A stretch of DNA of 64,000 nt from Paraneptunicella aestuarii (GCF_019900845.1 NZ_CP074570.1:1984001-2048000), one strand, 5' to 3'. Numbered from the stretch's first letter, positions 10,943-19,289 are shown. A program made the numbers and translations. Notes: generated from the sequence alone by a model not told the origin.

Positions 10943-13399
10943 TTAAGCTGCTTTAGAGCTGGCTTTTTCTGTCTTTTTCGATTTGTCAGCCAGTAATTCT
11001 GCTGGATCAAAATCATCAACATTGATAACGCGAAGTCTTTCTTCTTCGGTTTTACGAAGTAAGTCCGCTTCTTTTTCATTAATCACGCCAAGCTCAAGCC
11101 CTTTATCTGCAACCAGATTAAGTTGAGTAAATGGCAGCTTTTCGCCAGCTGCTTTACAAACGCGATCAAAGATAGGCTCTGCGTTCAAAATGTCTTTTAA
11201 GGCTGTTTCCAACTGACCAAATGGGTTGTTTTCATGATCAGTCAGATATTGCCCTTCACCTAAACGGTTTCTGGCTTCACAAGGCGTTTGCAGAATATGC
11301 GCAATTTTGTGTTCCAGTATATCGCTCGGTTTCTTATGGCGGCGACCAAATGGCATGATCATTACTTTTAACACCATTCCCATTGCTTTGATAGGGAAGT
11401 TGTCCAGCAAGTCGACCATTGCGGTTTCTGCACGGTACAAGGAATCTTGCATTGCCCAATGCATCATAGGTGCGTCATCGCTCTTACGGCCTTCATCATC
11501 AAAGCGTTTCAGAATGGTCGAGCCAATAAACAGGTAACTTAAAATATCACCCAAACGAGCAGAAATACGTTCTTTACGCTTCAATTCTCCGCCCAGTACA
11601 GCCATGCACAGATCAGACAATAACGCCAGGTTACTGCTGAATTTGGTCATAGACTGATAATAACCTTTGGTTTGGTCATTAAATGGTGTGCCAACCAGAT
11701 GACTACCGCCCCAACCAAACCAGAAGCTTCTGGCAAAGTTGCTGATAGCAAAACCTACGTGACCAAACAACACATTATCGAATTCTTCCAATGCTTGTGA
11801 TTCATCAGGATTAGCCGAAGCTTGCATTTCTTTCAGTACGTATGGGTGACAACGCAATGCGCCCTGACCATAAATCATCATGTTACGGGTTAGAATGTTG
11901 GCACCTTCAACCGTAATCGCGATAGGCGCGCCCTGATAACCTCTGCCCAAATAGTTGTTTGGGCCAAGCATAACGCCTTTACCGCCATGAATATCCATTG
12001 CGTTAGTGACCGCCTGACGCATTTTCTCGGTGGTATGGTATTTTGCAATAGCAGAGATAACCGACGGTTTTTCGCCTAAATCAACGCCTTTGGTGGCAAA
12101 GCGGGTGATAGCATCCATCATGTAAGCATTACCACCAATGTGCCCCAGCATTTCTTCAATGCCTTCCATTTTCGCGATAGGCAATTTGAATTGGCGACGA
12201 ATTCTGGCATAAGCACCAGTTGCCAAAGCAATGGTCTTAACGCCACCCGTGGAGTTAGACGGTAAGGTAATGCAGCGACCTACAGACAAGCATTCCACCA
12301 GCATTCTCCAACCATGGCCGGCCATTTCAGGTCCGCCAATGATGTAATCCAGAGGAACAAAGATATCTTTGCCGCGCACAGGGCCATTTTGGAATGGCAC
12401 GTTTAATGGAAAGTGGCGATTGCCAATGTCTAAACCTTCGGTGTCGGAAGGGATCAGCGCACAAGTGATACCAATATCTTTCTTGTCGCCCAGCAAACCG
12501 TCAGGGTCAACCATTTTAAAAGCTAAACCAACAACGGTAGCAACAGGTGCAAGCGTAATATAGCGCTTGTTGAAGGTTAGCTTCATACCAATGATTTCTT
12601 CACCGTTCCATTGGCCTTTGCACACAACGCCCAAATCCGGGATTGCGCCTGCGTCGGAACCCGCTTCCGGGCTGGTTAGAGCAAAACAGGGAATCGCATC
12701 ACCTTTTGCAAGTGCTGGTAAATAGTGCTGCTTTTGCGCTTCTGTACCGTAATGTTGTAATAGTTCGCCTGGGCCTAATGAGTTAGGTACACCAACCGTA
12801 CTGGACAGTACGCTGCTCACCCCTGACAGTTTTTGCAGAACGCGCGACTGGGCATAAGCAGAGAAGTCTAAACCGCCATATTCTTTCTTGATGATCATGG
12901 CGAAGAATTTGTTGTCTTTCAGGTATTGCCATACTTCCGGGGGAAGATCCGTGCGGCGGTGAGTTACGTCCCAGTCGTTAACCATGCTACATACGGTTTC
13001 TACCGGGCCATCAAGGAAAGCTTGTTCTTCCGGGCTTAAACGCGCTTCCGGAATTGCGTGAAGGTTATTCCAGTTAGGGTTACCACTGAAAATTTCACCA
13101 TCCCACCAAACTGTACCAGCATCAATCGCATCACGCTCTGTGCTGGACATTTCCGGCATGATCTTACGATATAAATTCAGTGCAGGTTTTGAGAGATATT
13201 GTTTACGAATAGAAGGTGAATTGAGAGGAATTGCCAGTGCCAGGAAGACTAACCAACTCACTGTACCGACGATATCAGCGCTGGTTCCAATAAGCATCCA
13301 CACTGCGACAGCCAAGGTTGCATTGAACAGTTTGATTCTAAAATAGCTGCTCACACCGATAAGCGCGATGAGAACAAATACCCAAGCCAAGATGTACAT
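10943..13399 (-). CDS. fadE: Acyl-CoA dehydrogenase FadE
   Basis: FadE performs the first oxidation of fatty-acid beta-oxidation, acyl-CoA to trans-2-enoyl-CoA, with FAD. The 818-residue protein is the long, membrane-tethered gammaproteobacterial form: two hydrophobic N-terminal segments (about residues 1-60), then the acyl-CoA dehydrogenase core including CFALTSPEAGSDAGAIPD and the IHGGKGVMLGP region, and the FadE-specific C-terminal extension ending in a lysine/serine tail. The ATG at 13399 is chosen because GGAG lies 7 bases upstream; the frame continues upstream to 13453 without a convincing site. Confidence 0.95.
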   Translation of the reverse strand: MYILAWVFVLIALIGVSSYFRIKLFNATLAVAVWMLIGTSADIVGTVSWLVFLALAIPLNSPSIRKQYLSKPALNLYRKIMPEMSSTERDAIDAGTVWWDGEIFSGNPNWNNLHAIPEARLSPEEQAFLDGPVETVCSMVNDWDVTHRRTDLPPEVWQYLKDNKFFAMIIKKEYGGLDFSAYAQSRVLQKLSGVSSVLSSTVGVPNSLGPGELLQHYGTEAQKQHYLPALAKGDAIPCFALTSPEAGSDAGAIPDLGVVCKGQWNGEEIIGMKLTFNKRYITLAPVATVVGLAFKMVDPDGLLGDKKDIGITCALIPSDTEGLDIGNRHFPLNVPFQNGPVRGKDIFVPLDYIIGGPEMAGHGWRMLVECLSVGRCITLPSNSTGGVKTIALATGAYARIRRQFKLPIAKMEGIEEMLGHIGGNAYMMDAITRFATKGVDLGEKPSVISAIAKYHTTEKMRQAVTNAMDIHGGKGVMLGPNNYLGRGYQGAPIAITVEGANILTRNMMIYGQGALRCHPYVLKEMQASANPDESQALEEFDNVLFGHVGFAISNFARSFWFGWGGSHLVGTPFNDQTKGYYQSMTKFSSNLALLSDLCMAVLGGELKRKERISARLGDILSYLFIGSTILKRFDDEGRKSDDAPMMHWAMQDSLYRAETAMVDLLDNFPIKAMGMVLKVMIMPFGRRHKKPSDILEHKIAHILQTPCEARNRLGEGQYLTDHENNPFGQLETALKDILNAEPIFDRVCKAAGEKLPFTQLNLVADKGLELGVINEKEADLLRKTEEERLRVINVDDFDPAELLADKSKKTEKASSKAA

Positions 13400-13721
13400 T
13401 ATTAACTCCAATTTATTAATGGAAAAGTTGCAATAAGCACTGCTACAACTCATCCGACCATAATCACTATAATGTATCTAAAAAAAGTAAAAATTCAAAC
13501 AGGCGTTTAACTTTATTTGCTATTAAAAATCCAGATTCATGCTGCAAACAGGATAAGCCTTGATGCATGGGTTCTACAGCGCCGACAGTTGGTATGACTT
13601 CTCATCCTTGATTTAACCATAACCTGCGGCTTTATTGCATTTTCCTGTAGTGAGAACAATACTTCTCTGCGAAATCTTACTGAGAAAGTGAATGTGAAAC
13701 AGAATGTAAGGAGTGATATTC
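13400..13721. other. Intergenic region at left edge of accessory island
   Basis: It lies between the divergent fadE and the small coiled-coil gene. No RNA gene, repeat or operator was recognised. It marks the transition to the more AT-rich accessory segment. Confidence 0.5.
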
Positions 13722-14207
13722 ATGAGTGAGGAATCAGTTAAAAAACTGCTAAAAGTCACAATCGACGAATTGTCAGAGCAGAAATCATCCAAGAGTTTGT
13801 TTGAACGGTTGCCAGTGATAACGGCACTTATTGCGGCTTTGGGATCCTTTGGTGGTGCAGTTGTTTCGGTGCAGACTGCCGTCGATACCAAGAATAAACA
13901 GGATGATATTGCAAAAACGCAGGAGAAAATTGACAAGAAGCAAAAGGAGCTTGATGACAACCAGTTGATATTAAATGAACGGCAAAAACTGATGGATATT
14001 CGCCAAATACGCACTGATGAAAATAGCAGAATAGGGAGGCTTTCATATACTCAAGGGCACTATTGTTCCTCAATACCGGCGGATGATGATCAAGCATGGA
14101 AAGATTACTTTAGTTGCTATGATAAGCAGGAAGTAAACACGTCGATTGATACTGATAGCAGAAGACTCATTTGTGCCGGGCAATATCTTCCCTGCAATAA
14201 GGTGTAG
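13722..14207 (+). CDS. Small membrane-anchored coiled-coil protein (frameshifted at the 3' end)
   Basis: An ATG with GGAG about 8 bases upstream opens a 161-residue frame: one hydrophobic helix (about residues 32-52), a charged coiled coil rich in K, D and Q (about 55-90), and a cysteine-containing C-terminal region. The frame ends at TAG 14205. Reading on from 14204 in the next frame gives 32 further residues (KACQDKAT, LCSEKVS) that match the C-terminus of the related copy at 16860-17192, so this gene appears to have suffered a frameshift near 14203. No function is recognised. Confidence 0.65.
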   Translation: MSEESVKKLLKVTIDELSEQKSSKSLFERLPVITALIAALGSFGGAVVSVQTAVDTKNKQDDIAKTQEKIDKKQKELDDNQLILNERQKLMDIRQIRTDENSRIGRLSYTQGHYCSSIPADDDQAWKDYFSCYDKQEVNTSIDTDSRRLICAGQYLPCNKV

Positions 14208-14302
14208 AGCAGACCAATATGAAGGCTTGCCAGGATAAAGCTACGAAAAAGTGGAACTTATGTTCTGAGAAAGTGAGCTTTATACATAGCTCTGAAAGCT
14301 GA
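14204..14302 (+). pseudogene. Out-of-frame 3' end of the coiled-coil gene
   Basis: These 32 codons plus stop continue the preceding gene in another frame. They align with the intact C-terminus of the paralogue ending at 17192 (shared KACQ, KAT and LCSEK patterns), which indicates that a single indel near 14203 separated them. Confidence 0.6.
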
Positions 14303-14422
14303 TTATTGGAAAATGCAGGACGTCGGTTGTATTAACTGCTTGATATGAATTAGCCTCATTTTCTCCAATTTTTATCCCTTTGATATAGAACTGCTCTCGC
14401 CTTTTGTGATAAAAGGTAACCT

Positions 14423-14545
14423 AAATAACCATTGTGTGTATTTGTGATGTGTTGTTAATATTAGGAAAAATAAACCACTATTGCGATAGCTGGCGTGTGT
14501 GGATTTTGGGCATACAGCGAATTCGCAGTAATACATTGTTATATG
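14423..14545 (+). other. Possible degenerate attC site (attC0)
   Basis: The ends AATAACCATTGTG and ATACATTGTTAT are weakly complementary, in the arrangement of a large VCR-like attC, and a cassette gene with its own ribosome-binding site starts 15 bases later. The interior pairing is poor, so this is tentative. Confidence 0.35.
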
Positions 14546-14559
14546 TCAAGGAATCAGCA

Positions 14560-15000
14560 TTGGTAGAACATTCAAAGATAGTTAAATTGCTCGCCTATAC
14601 ATGTGGGGTATTATTGATACCAGCATTTTTGGGAGGCGCAGTGGCGATTCCCTACATAATGCTCACCAATGACGTAAAATATGAATTATGGCCATTAGTC
14701 TTTTTAACATTTCTCAGTATTGGAATAGCTATTTATTTTATAAGAAACTTTTATTTATTAGTGCGCTTTATCGGCACAATTAATCATAAATTTGAGTTTG
14801 ATGAAAATGGTATAACGATGCTTCGAGATAGTCAGGCGTTTCATCTAAAATGGGAAGCCTTGAAACGCTCAAAAGAATACAAAGACTGCCAAATTTTCTG
14901 CTTGGTAGATGAATCAGGAAAACATTTAATATCAGTTTGGGAGTACGCTAGCAATTACAGCTATTTCCGAGAAATGGCAAAAGAGAAACTTGGCATATAA
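14560..15000 (+). CDS. Cassette-encoded two-helix membrane protein
   Basis: A TTG start at 14560 with AAGGA 6 bases upstream gives 146 residues; the longer frame from 14434 would run through the putative attC0 and is less likely. Two membrane helices (about residues 8-34 and 45-68) are followed by a soluble beta-rich domain with alternating aromatic residues, which looks like a YcxB- or PH-type fold, although I cannot confirm this. The stop codon overlaps the start of attC1, the usual arrangement of an integron cassette. Function unknown. Confidence 0.65.
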   Translation: MVEHSKIVKLLAYTCGVLLIPAFLGGAVAIPYIMLTNDVKYELWPLVFLTFLSIGIAIYFIRNFYLLVRFIGTINHKFEFDENGITMLRDSQAFHLKWEALKRSKEYKDCQIFCLVDESGKHLISVWEYASNYSYFREMAKEKLGI

Positions 15001-15095
15001 CAAAGCAATAATGAAAGGGACGCAAAAAGCTTGGCTGCGTCACTTCGTTCCTAATTTTAGCCAAGCTTTTATGCGCCCATATTGCGGCGTTACGT
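14995..15095 (+). other. attC recombination site (attC1, VCR-like, 101 bp)
   Basis: The left end TAACAAAGCAATAATG pairs imperfectly with the right end CATATTGCGGCGTTAC. Inside are a GGGACGC / GCGCCC pair and a perfect 12-bp pair, AAAAGCTTGGCT with AGCCAAGCTTTT. Unpaired bases and a large interior are as in Vibrio-type attC sites. It separates the two-helix gene from the zinc-ribbon gene. Confidence 0.8.
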
Positions 15096-15119
15096 GTCCC
15101 TACTTTACGGAGAGATTGG

Positions 15120-15401
15120 ATGAATCCTGAAAAATACAACAGAAGTATAAACTTGCTTTGTCCTACATGTGGCTGTTCAGACTTTTCTTATGAAGAAGGG
15201 ACTGATGAAACAGTACAAATTATGACTTGCGTGTCATGTGAGCGTAAGTTTAATAAAGACGAGCTAATCCGAGAAAATGGCGAAAATATTGAAGAGCATC
15301 TTTCAGAGATGAAGAGAGAGGTAGTTAAAGATGTTGCTGACGAACTTCGTAAGTCTTTGAAGAAGGCATTTTCTGGTAGCAAAAATATAAGGTTCAAATG
15401 A
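15120..15401 (+). CDS. Cassette-encoded small zinc-ribbon protein
   Basis: The 93-residue product has a Cys4 zinc ribbon near its N-terminus (CPTCGC and CVSCE, about residues 14-40) followed by a charged amphipathic helix that may form a coiled coil. GGAGAG precedes the ATG and the gene starts 24 bases after attC1. Its stop codon overlaps the start of the next gene (ATGA), so the two are translationally coupled within one cassette. It resembles small uncharacterised zinc-binding proteins found in mobile regions; the role is unknown. Confidence 0.75.
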   Translation: MNPEKYNRSINLLCPTCGCSDFSYEEGTDETVQIMTCVSCERKFNKDELIRENGENIEEHLSEMKREVVKDVADELRKSLKKAFSGSKNIRFK

Positions 15402-15874
15402 TGCCAATAAATATTGACGCGGGCGATGTGATAGCCGGGTTAGCATTTTTGTTATCTGGCTACGCAACTTGGCAAACGGTTAGCTTTAACAAAAAGCAGA
15501 AATCTCTTATCGAAAGCCAAGAAAAATTAAACAACCTTCTTTTGGAAAAAGAAAATGAAGGTGCTGTTAAGGAGAAAAGTGCGGATCTCGGAGCGTCATT
15601 TATCAAGTTAGGAAGTAGTAAATGTAGGCTCAAGATTTGGAATAAAGGTTCTGCCACAGCCAGAAATGTCAGAATTGAATTTCCCGAAGGAAACAATGTG
15701 GTTATTGATTCGGAAGTCTCTGATAAATTTCCGATGGAAAGCCTTGAAAGACATCAGTCCGTTGAGCTTATTGCAGCTGTCCATAGGCAAACGAAACAAA
15801 AGCTCATTGTTCGGCTAATTTGGGAAGATGATGCACAAACTCACAATGAAAAGTTGTCTTACCTCACGATATAA
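15398..15874 (+). CDS. Cassette-encoded membrane-anchored protein with a C-terminal beta domain
   Basis: The 158-residue product has one N-terminal membrane helix (about residues 9-28), a coiled coil (about 32-60) and a beta-sandwich-like domain (CRLKIWNKGSATARNVRIEF and following). The start overlaps the stop of the zinc-ribbon gene by 4 bases. The stop lies immediately before attC2. The pairing suggests a two-gene functional unit carried by one cassette; no known function was recognised. Confidence 0.7.
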   Translation: MMPINIDAGDVIAGLAFLLSGYATWQTVSFNKKQKSLIESQEKLNNLLLEKENEGAVKEKSADLGASFIKLGSSKCRLKIWNKGSATARNVRIEFPEGNNVVIDSEVSDKFPMESLERHQSVELIAAVHRQTKQKLIVRLIWEDDAQTHNEKLSYLTI

Positions 15875-15876
15875 AC

Positions 15877-15938
15877 ACGTAACAAGGCGCTCAAGCAAGG
15901 ACGCAGCAAAGCTGCGCCGCTTAGCCTGGCGTTACATT
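15877..15938 (+). other. attC recombination site (attC2, 62 bp)
   Basis: The left simple site (ACGTAACAAGGCGCTCAAG) and right simple site (CTTAGCCTGGCGTTACAT) are in the same layout as the aadA-type attC, with an inner GCAGC / GCTGC stem. This is the clearest attC in the region. Confidence 0.88.
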
Positions 15939-15954
15939 CATAATTAGGAAAAAA

Positions 15955-16062
15955 TTGACTTTTGATACAGGTGAGGCTGATGCTCAGCTTGGTTTGCAGC
16001 ACAATAATGGAAATGTGGAGGTTAATAGCGTTCGTTTTCTATCTGACTTTCTTCTCAAATAA
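15955..16062 (+). CDS. 35-residue cassette ORF (possible)
   Basis: TTG at 15955 is preceded by AGGA at suitable spacing and opens 35 codons ending at TAA 16062, filling almost the whole of a roughly 130-bp minimal cassette between attC2 and the putative attC3. The peptide has a Sel1- or ankyrin-like flavour (GEADAQLGLQHNNG) and may be the remnant of a longer protein. Coding status is uncertain. Confidence 0.35.
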   Translation: MTFDTGEADAQLGLQHNNGNVEVNSVRFLSDFLLK

Positions 16063-16065
16063 AAT

Positions 16066-16136
16066 GTGTAACAAGCGCAAACAGTTCTGCTCTTCGAGCT
16101 TCGATTTGGTTTCACTCAGCCCTTGTTGCCAACGCT
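16066..16136 (+). other. Possible attC site (attC3, mutated right end)
   Basis: GTGTAACAAGCGCAAACAG at the left faces CTTGTTGCCAACGCTAG at the right. The right simple site would be GCTAGAAC rather than the canonical GTTRRRY, so it is probably inactive. It sits where a cassette boundary is expected, just before the next gene. Confidence 0.45.
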
Positions 16137-16158
16137 AGAACTACAGAACAATAAGAAT

Positions 16159-16722
16159 ATGAAAGAAATTGAATGGGCAAAACTAGTCGCAGTGAAACTT
16201 GATAACGCACTATCAGGATATAGTGTCGAGGCAGGAAAAAAGCTGTTATATGCAAATGAAATTGTAGAGTATGGAGGCAATTCCCCCTCATACAATGAAA
16301 TGGCTTATGAAACCGATATATTAGTATTTGAGAGCAAGAATGACTCATGGAAACCTAGAGTAGTCATAGAAACAAAGCTTGATAGCGTTACTACCCATGA
16401 CTCAATCACTTATAGCCAGAAGTCTGCAACTCACAAATATGTTCATCCTTACCTAAGATATGGCATCTTTCTAGGCCATAGGGAACATCATCCTCTTCCT
16501 GGTCGACTATTCAGGCATGGTGCTCATTTTGACTTCATGCTGTCATGGAAAAATTACGAGCCAGAAGAGCATGAGTGGAAAACGTTATTAGATATTGTAA
16601 AAAAAGAAATTAAAGCATCACATCAATTAGAAGAAATGATTTTTAACAGCAGAAGCAAGCAAAGAGAGAAATATATTGCGTTACATAAACCTCTTGTTAC
16701 AACGAGTGCCAAAAAGCTCTAA
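16159..16722 (+). CDS. Putative PD-(D/E)XK nuclease-like protein
   Basis: The 187-residue product has a hydrophobic strand ending in ETDILVFE (Asp53) and, after a short loop, VVIETK (Glu71, Lys73), which fits the D...E-x-K core of the PD-(D/E)XK nuclease superfamily. A glutamate/lysine-rich helix follows. ATG 16159 is chosen over the upstream TTG/ATG starts because it begins the charged N-terminal helix. A truncated, frameshifted duplicate of the 3' half lies at 18870-19086. It may be a defence or DNA-repair nuclease on a cassette; this is inference from motif spacing only. Confidence 0.55.
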   Translation: MKEIEWAKLVAVKLDNALSGYSVEAGKKLLYANEIVEYGGNSPSYNEMAYETDILVFESKNDSWKPRVVIETKLDSVTTHDSITYSQKSATHKYVHPYLRYGIFLGHREHHPLPGRLFRHGAHFDFMLSWKNYEPEEHEWKTLLDIVKKEIKASHQLEEMIFNSRSKQREKYIALHKPLVTTSAKKL

Positions 16723-16741
16723 ATAAATGTGCATAGCTGCA

Positions 16742-16848
16742 AGTCACCTATAGAAAGTTATGAGCAGACCCTCCGTCGCAGGGAAGCGACGGTGGAGCCT
16801 CCATGGAAGGATTAACGGCGAGTCTGCGATTACTTTCTATGGGTGACT
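16742..16848. repeat. Nested palindromic repeat, copy B
   Basis: 27-bp near-perfect inverted arms (from AGTCACCTATAGAAAGT inward to GCAGAC) enclose a core with a CCGTCGC / GCGACGG hairpin. It is nearly identical to copy C, with the core inverted relative to copies A and D. It sits between the nuclease-like gene and the truncated coiled-coil copy. Confidence 0.85.
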
Positions 16849-16859
16849 GATCGTTTTAT

Positions 16860-17192
16860 GAGCGGCAAAAACTGATGGATATTCGCCAAATACGCACTGA
16901 TGAAAATACTCGAATAGGCAGGCTTCAATACACAACCGGATATTTCTGTGCTTCTATTCCTGTCGACGATAAAGTCGCATGGGATGCTTACTATGCCTGT
17001 CATAACGATCAAGATAATAAAGTAGATGATTCGATTGCTACTGATAATTTAAGGCTAATCTGCGCTACGCAATACCTTCCTTGTCATAAAAATACGGTAA
17101 CGGAACAGTTTAAAGCCTGTCAGAACAAGGCTACCAATGAGTGGGCGCTATGCTCTGAAAAGCTAAGCTTGATGAAAAGTGCTGGGAACTGA
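16860..17192 (+). pseudogene. 5'-truncated copy of the coiled-coil membrane protein gene
   Basis: The sequence is almost identical to 13975 onward of the coiled-coil gene for about 45 bases and then remains clearly homologous, with the C-terminus in one frame to 17192. The membrane helix and most of the coiled coil are missing: similarity starts immediately next to palindromic repeat B, so a rearrangement at that repeat probably removed the 5' end. An internal ATG at 16875 could in principle give a 105-residue soluble protein. Confidence 0.65.
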
Positions 17193-17287
17193 TGATTGGA
17201 AAGCGGACGAAGCTTTAGGCATTAACTGCCCGTGTGATTACCATTAATTTACACCCCATAACAAACTATTAAAAAACAGCTCATAAA

Positions 17288-17326
17288 AACAAAAAGCCAA
17301 GCGTCTTTTTCAGCCTGGCTTTTCTT
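17288..17326 (-). terminator. Terminator of the 17386-18564 gene
   Basis: On the minus strand AGCCAGG pairs with CTTGGCT (one G-T pair) and is followed by TTTTTG, about 60 bases past the stop. Confidence 0.65.
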
Positions 17327-17385
17327 CATTCAACAGCATGTCTAACAATGGCTGTTCTTGTTACTAACGGAAAGTTGGTTGGAAT

Positions 17386-18564
17386 TTAGGCGATTGGCAT
17401 GCCACCCGCACCAGTTGGAGGTTCCCAATCAATTACACCTTCAACATTATAGGAAAACAGTCCAAGCTGAGCTGAAATATCCACATGAGCGTTAAACTCT
17501 GCTGAACCATCATGATTGTATGGAATTTCTCCAGTAAATAAGCAATACATACCGAATTTGTGAGAAATATAGTCGTCCTTCATCTCACTTACTGTCTTGT
17601 TCTCTAAATCGGATGGATTTCCAAGCTGCTTACGCACGCGCAATTTTGCCCAGTTTTGGAAGCTGTCTTCAACATTGTCTTCATTGATACCCATCACTTG
17701 TTGAGTAGAACACTTTACTTCCGACCAATTATAAGCTCCATCAATAGTCTTACTTTCAGTCTTGTAGGTAACATTAGTGAAATGCTTTTCCTCTTTCCTT
17801 TGTATACCCACAAAAATATCTGCCATTTGGATTAGCGGTGTTCTATCCCCTTTGTTCTCATGTAACTCCTGAACATAAATGTCCATTTTATAAGGCTCAT
17901 TGGTATTCGGTTTAAAGTAGATATAAACAAAGATTTTAGCCTGTAGATCATCATCATAGGATTTGTTTTCATCAGACCATTTATACTTGTACCAAACATC
18001 AATGACTTGTGACACACCATTGCTTAGATAACCATCTTTTTCCCAATCCCAAATTGCTAACTGGCAAGTATCATGATTGAAACCATTAAAGCTACCTTGG
18101 TTATTAAACTGAATATTAATAAATTGCGAAGGATCCTGATTCTGCTGTGAGGTAAGAGCTGCACCTAACCCACTTGACCCCATCTTACCAACGTTAAAAT
18201 TCCAATAGCCTTCGGGTAACTGCCCGCCAGCACCGACAATAGTGGCATTATCATCCATCTTGGGGCCACACATATTAAAGGCTACCGTTGCATACACATT
18301 CCAATTGTTCATCTTTACTTCGGGGGCAGGTATCCCTAATAGCCCCATCATAACTTCTGACCATTGGATTAGTTCATTTAGTACCGAGGGTTCTCCCGGA
18401 TTAAAAACATCCATATCTAAAAATGTATAAAAAGCTTCCTTCATCCACCCGTTAAACCCACCACTACTCAATTCAGTAACTTGAGGATTGACCGTTGGTG
18501 TTTCTGTTCCTGATTTAATTTCACTCACAATAAATGCCTTATTCAAAAAATTATCACCTAACAC
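17386..18564 (-). CDS. Uncharacterised 392-residue protein
   Basis: I do not recognise this family. The product has no signal peptide or membrane helix, is acidic and rich in N, D, W and Y, and is probably beta-rich and soluble. It ends in a proline/glycine tail (WEPPTGAGGMPIA). The GTG at 18564 lacks a ribosome-binding site; a TTG at 18546 has AGGTG about 9 bases upstream and may be the true start. The gene is AT-rich, stands alone with its own terminator and lies between two duplicated segments of the island, which suggests horizontal acquisition. Confidence 0.6.
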   Translation of the reverse strand: MLGDNFLNKAFIVSEIKSGTETPTVNPQVTELSSGGFNGWMKEAFYTFLDMDVFNPGEPSVLNELIQWSEVMMGLLGIPAPEVKMNNWNVYATVAFNMCGPKMDDNATIVGAGGQLPEGYWNFNVGKMGSSGLGAALTSQQNQDPSQFINIQFNNQGSFNGFNHDTCQLAIWDWEKDGYLSNGVSQVIDVWYKYKWSDENKSYDDDLQAKIFVYIYFKPNTNEPYKMDIYVQELHENKGDRTPLIQMADIFVGIQRKEEKHFTNVTYKTESKTIDGAYNWSEVKCSTQQVMGINEDNVEDSFQNWAKLRVRKQLGNPSDLENKTVSEMKDDYISHKFGMYCLFTGEIPYNHDGSAEFNAHVDISAQLGLFSYNVEGVIDWEPPTGAGGMPIA

Positions 18565-18869
18565 AAGGTGAACTTTGCTATATGAGAAGTTAAAAGTTGC
18601 GCGAAAAACATATGCTTTGTTTACATATTTGTCATGCGCGCGGATATTATTAATTACCTTATTGTTTTTGCGAGTAATATTTTAAACTTTTGTATTATTT
18701 TAGATTATGTGAATATTGGATGGCATTGTCTCGATGGTGTTGTCGAATAAATGAGCTGAGCTTTTGTTTTTCACAATGCGCAAATCACAAAATCATTATC
18801 GTAGCGTCCCTCATGCTAGAGCCGACATACCGAGCTAAAACAGGGAGGCAATGCAACTCTATTACGGGT
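18565..18869. other. AT-rich intergenic region
   Basis: It contains no supported gene. It should hold the promoter of the leftward 392-residue gene, and ends where the duplicated nuclease fragment begins. No repeat or RNA gene was seen. Confidence 0.4.
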
Positions 18870-19086
18870 CTATTATTCCAGTATGGTGCTCATTTAGACT
18901 TCATGCTTTCATGGGAAGATTACGAGCCAGAAGAGCATGAGTGGAAAACGTTATTAGATATTGTAAAAAAGAAATTAAAACATCGCATTAATTTAGAAAA
19001 TGAGATTTAACAGTAGAAGTGAGCAAAGAGCGAAATATATTGCGTTACATAAACCTCTTGTTACAACGAGTGCCAAAAAGCTCTAA
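18870..19086 (+). pseudogene. Truncated, frameshifted copy of the nuclease-like gene
   Basis: This segment repeats about 200 bases of the 3' half of the gene at 16159-16722, starting near its FRHGAHFDFMLSW codons. It lacks the catalytic half. A one-base deletion near 19008 shifts the frame, after which the remaining C-terminal codons can still be followed to the equivalent stop at 19084. Homology continues straight into palindromic repeat C. Confidence 0.75.
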
Positions 19087-19105
19087 ATAAATGTGCGTAG
19101 CTGCA

Positions 19106-19212
19106 AGTCACCTATAGAAAGTTATGAGCAGACCCTCCGTCGCAGGGAAGCGACGGTGGAGCCTCCATGGAAGGATTAACGGCGAGTCTGCGATTAATTT
19201 CTATGGGTGACT
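19106..19212. repeat. Nested palindromic repeat, copy C
   Basis: Same arms, same internal hairpin and same orientation as copy B, with only a couple of substitutions. It was carried along in the segmental duplication with the nuclease fragment. Confidence 0.85.
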
Positions 19213-19289
19213 GATCGTTTTGAACTATTTGTTATTTAGCCCAAATATGAGCTATCTCAGATGATAGGGATAATTAGCCGTAATGCGGA

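Larger units (their letters stand above)
14423..16136 (+). mobile_element. Orphan integron cassette cluster (no integrase)
   Basis: Short, AT-rich, same-strand genes alternate with attC-like sites whose ends lie directly at stop codons and just before ribosome-binding sites. Two sites (14995-15095 and 15877-15938) are convincing and two (14423-14545 and 16066-16136) are weaker. No integron integrase is present in the window, so this matches the description of a cluster of attC sites lacking an integrase. Cassette orientation is uniformly plus. Confidence 0.65.

Noticed and set aside
18690..19010. 106-residue frame covering the nuclease fragment
   Set aside because: Its first half is unrelated non-coding sequence and its second half is a truncated, frameshifted copy, so it was called a pseudogene.
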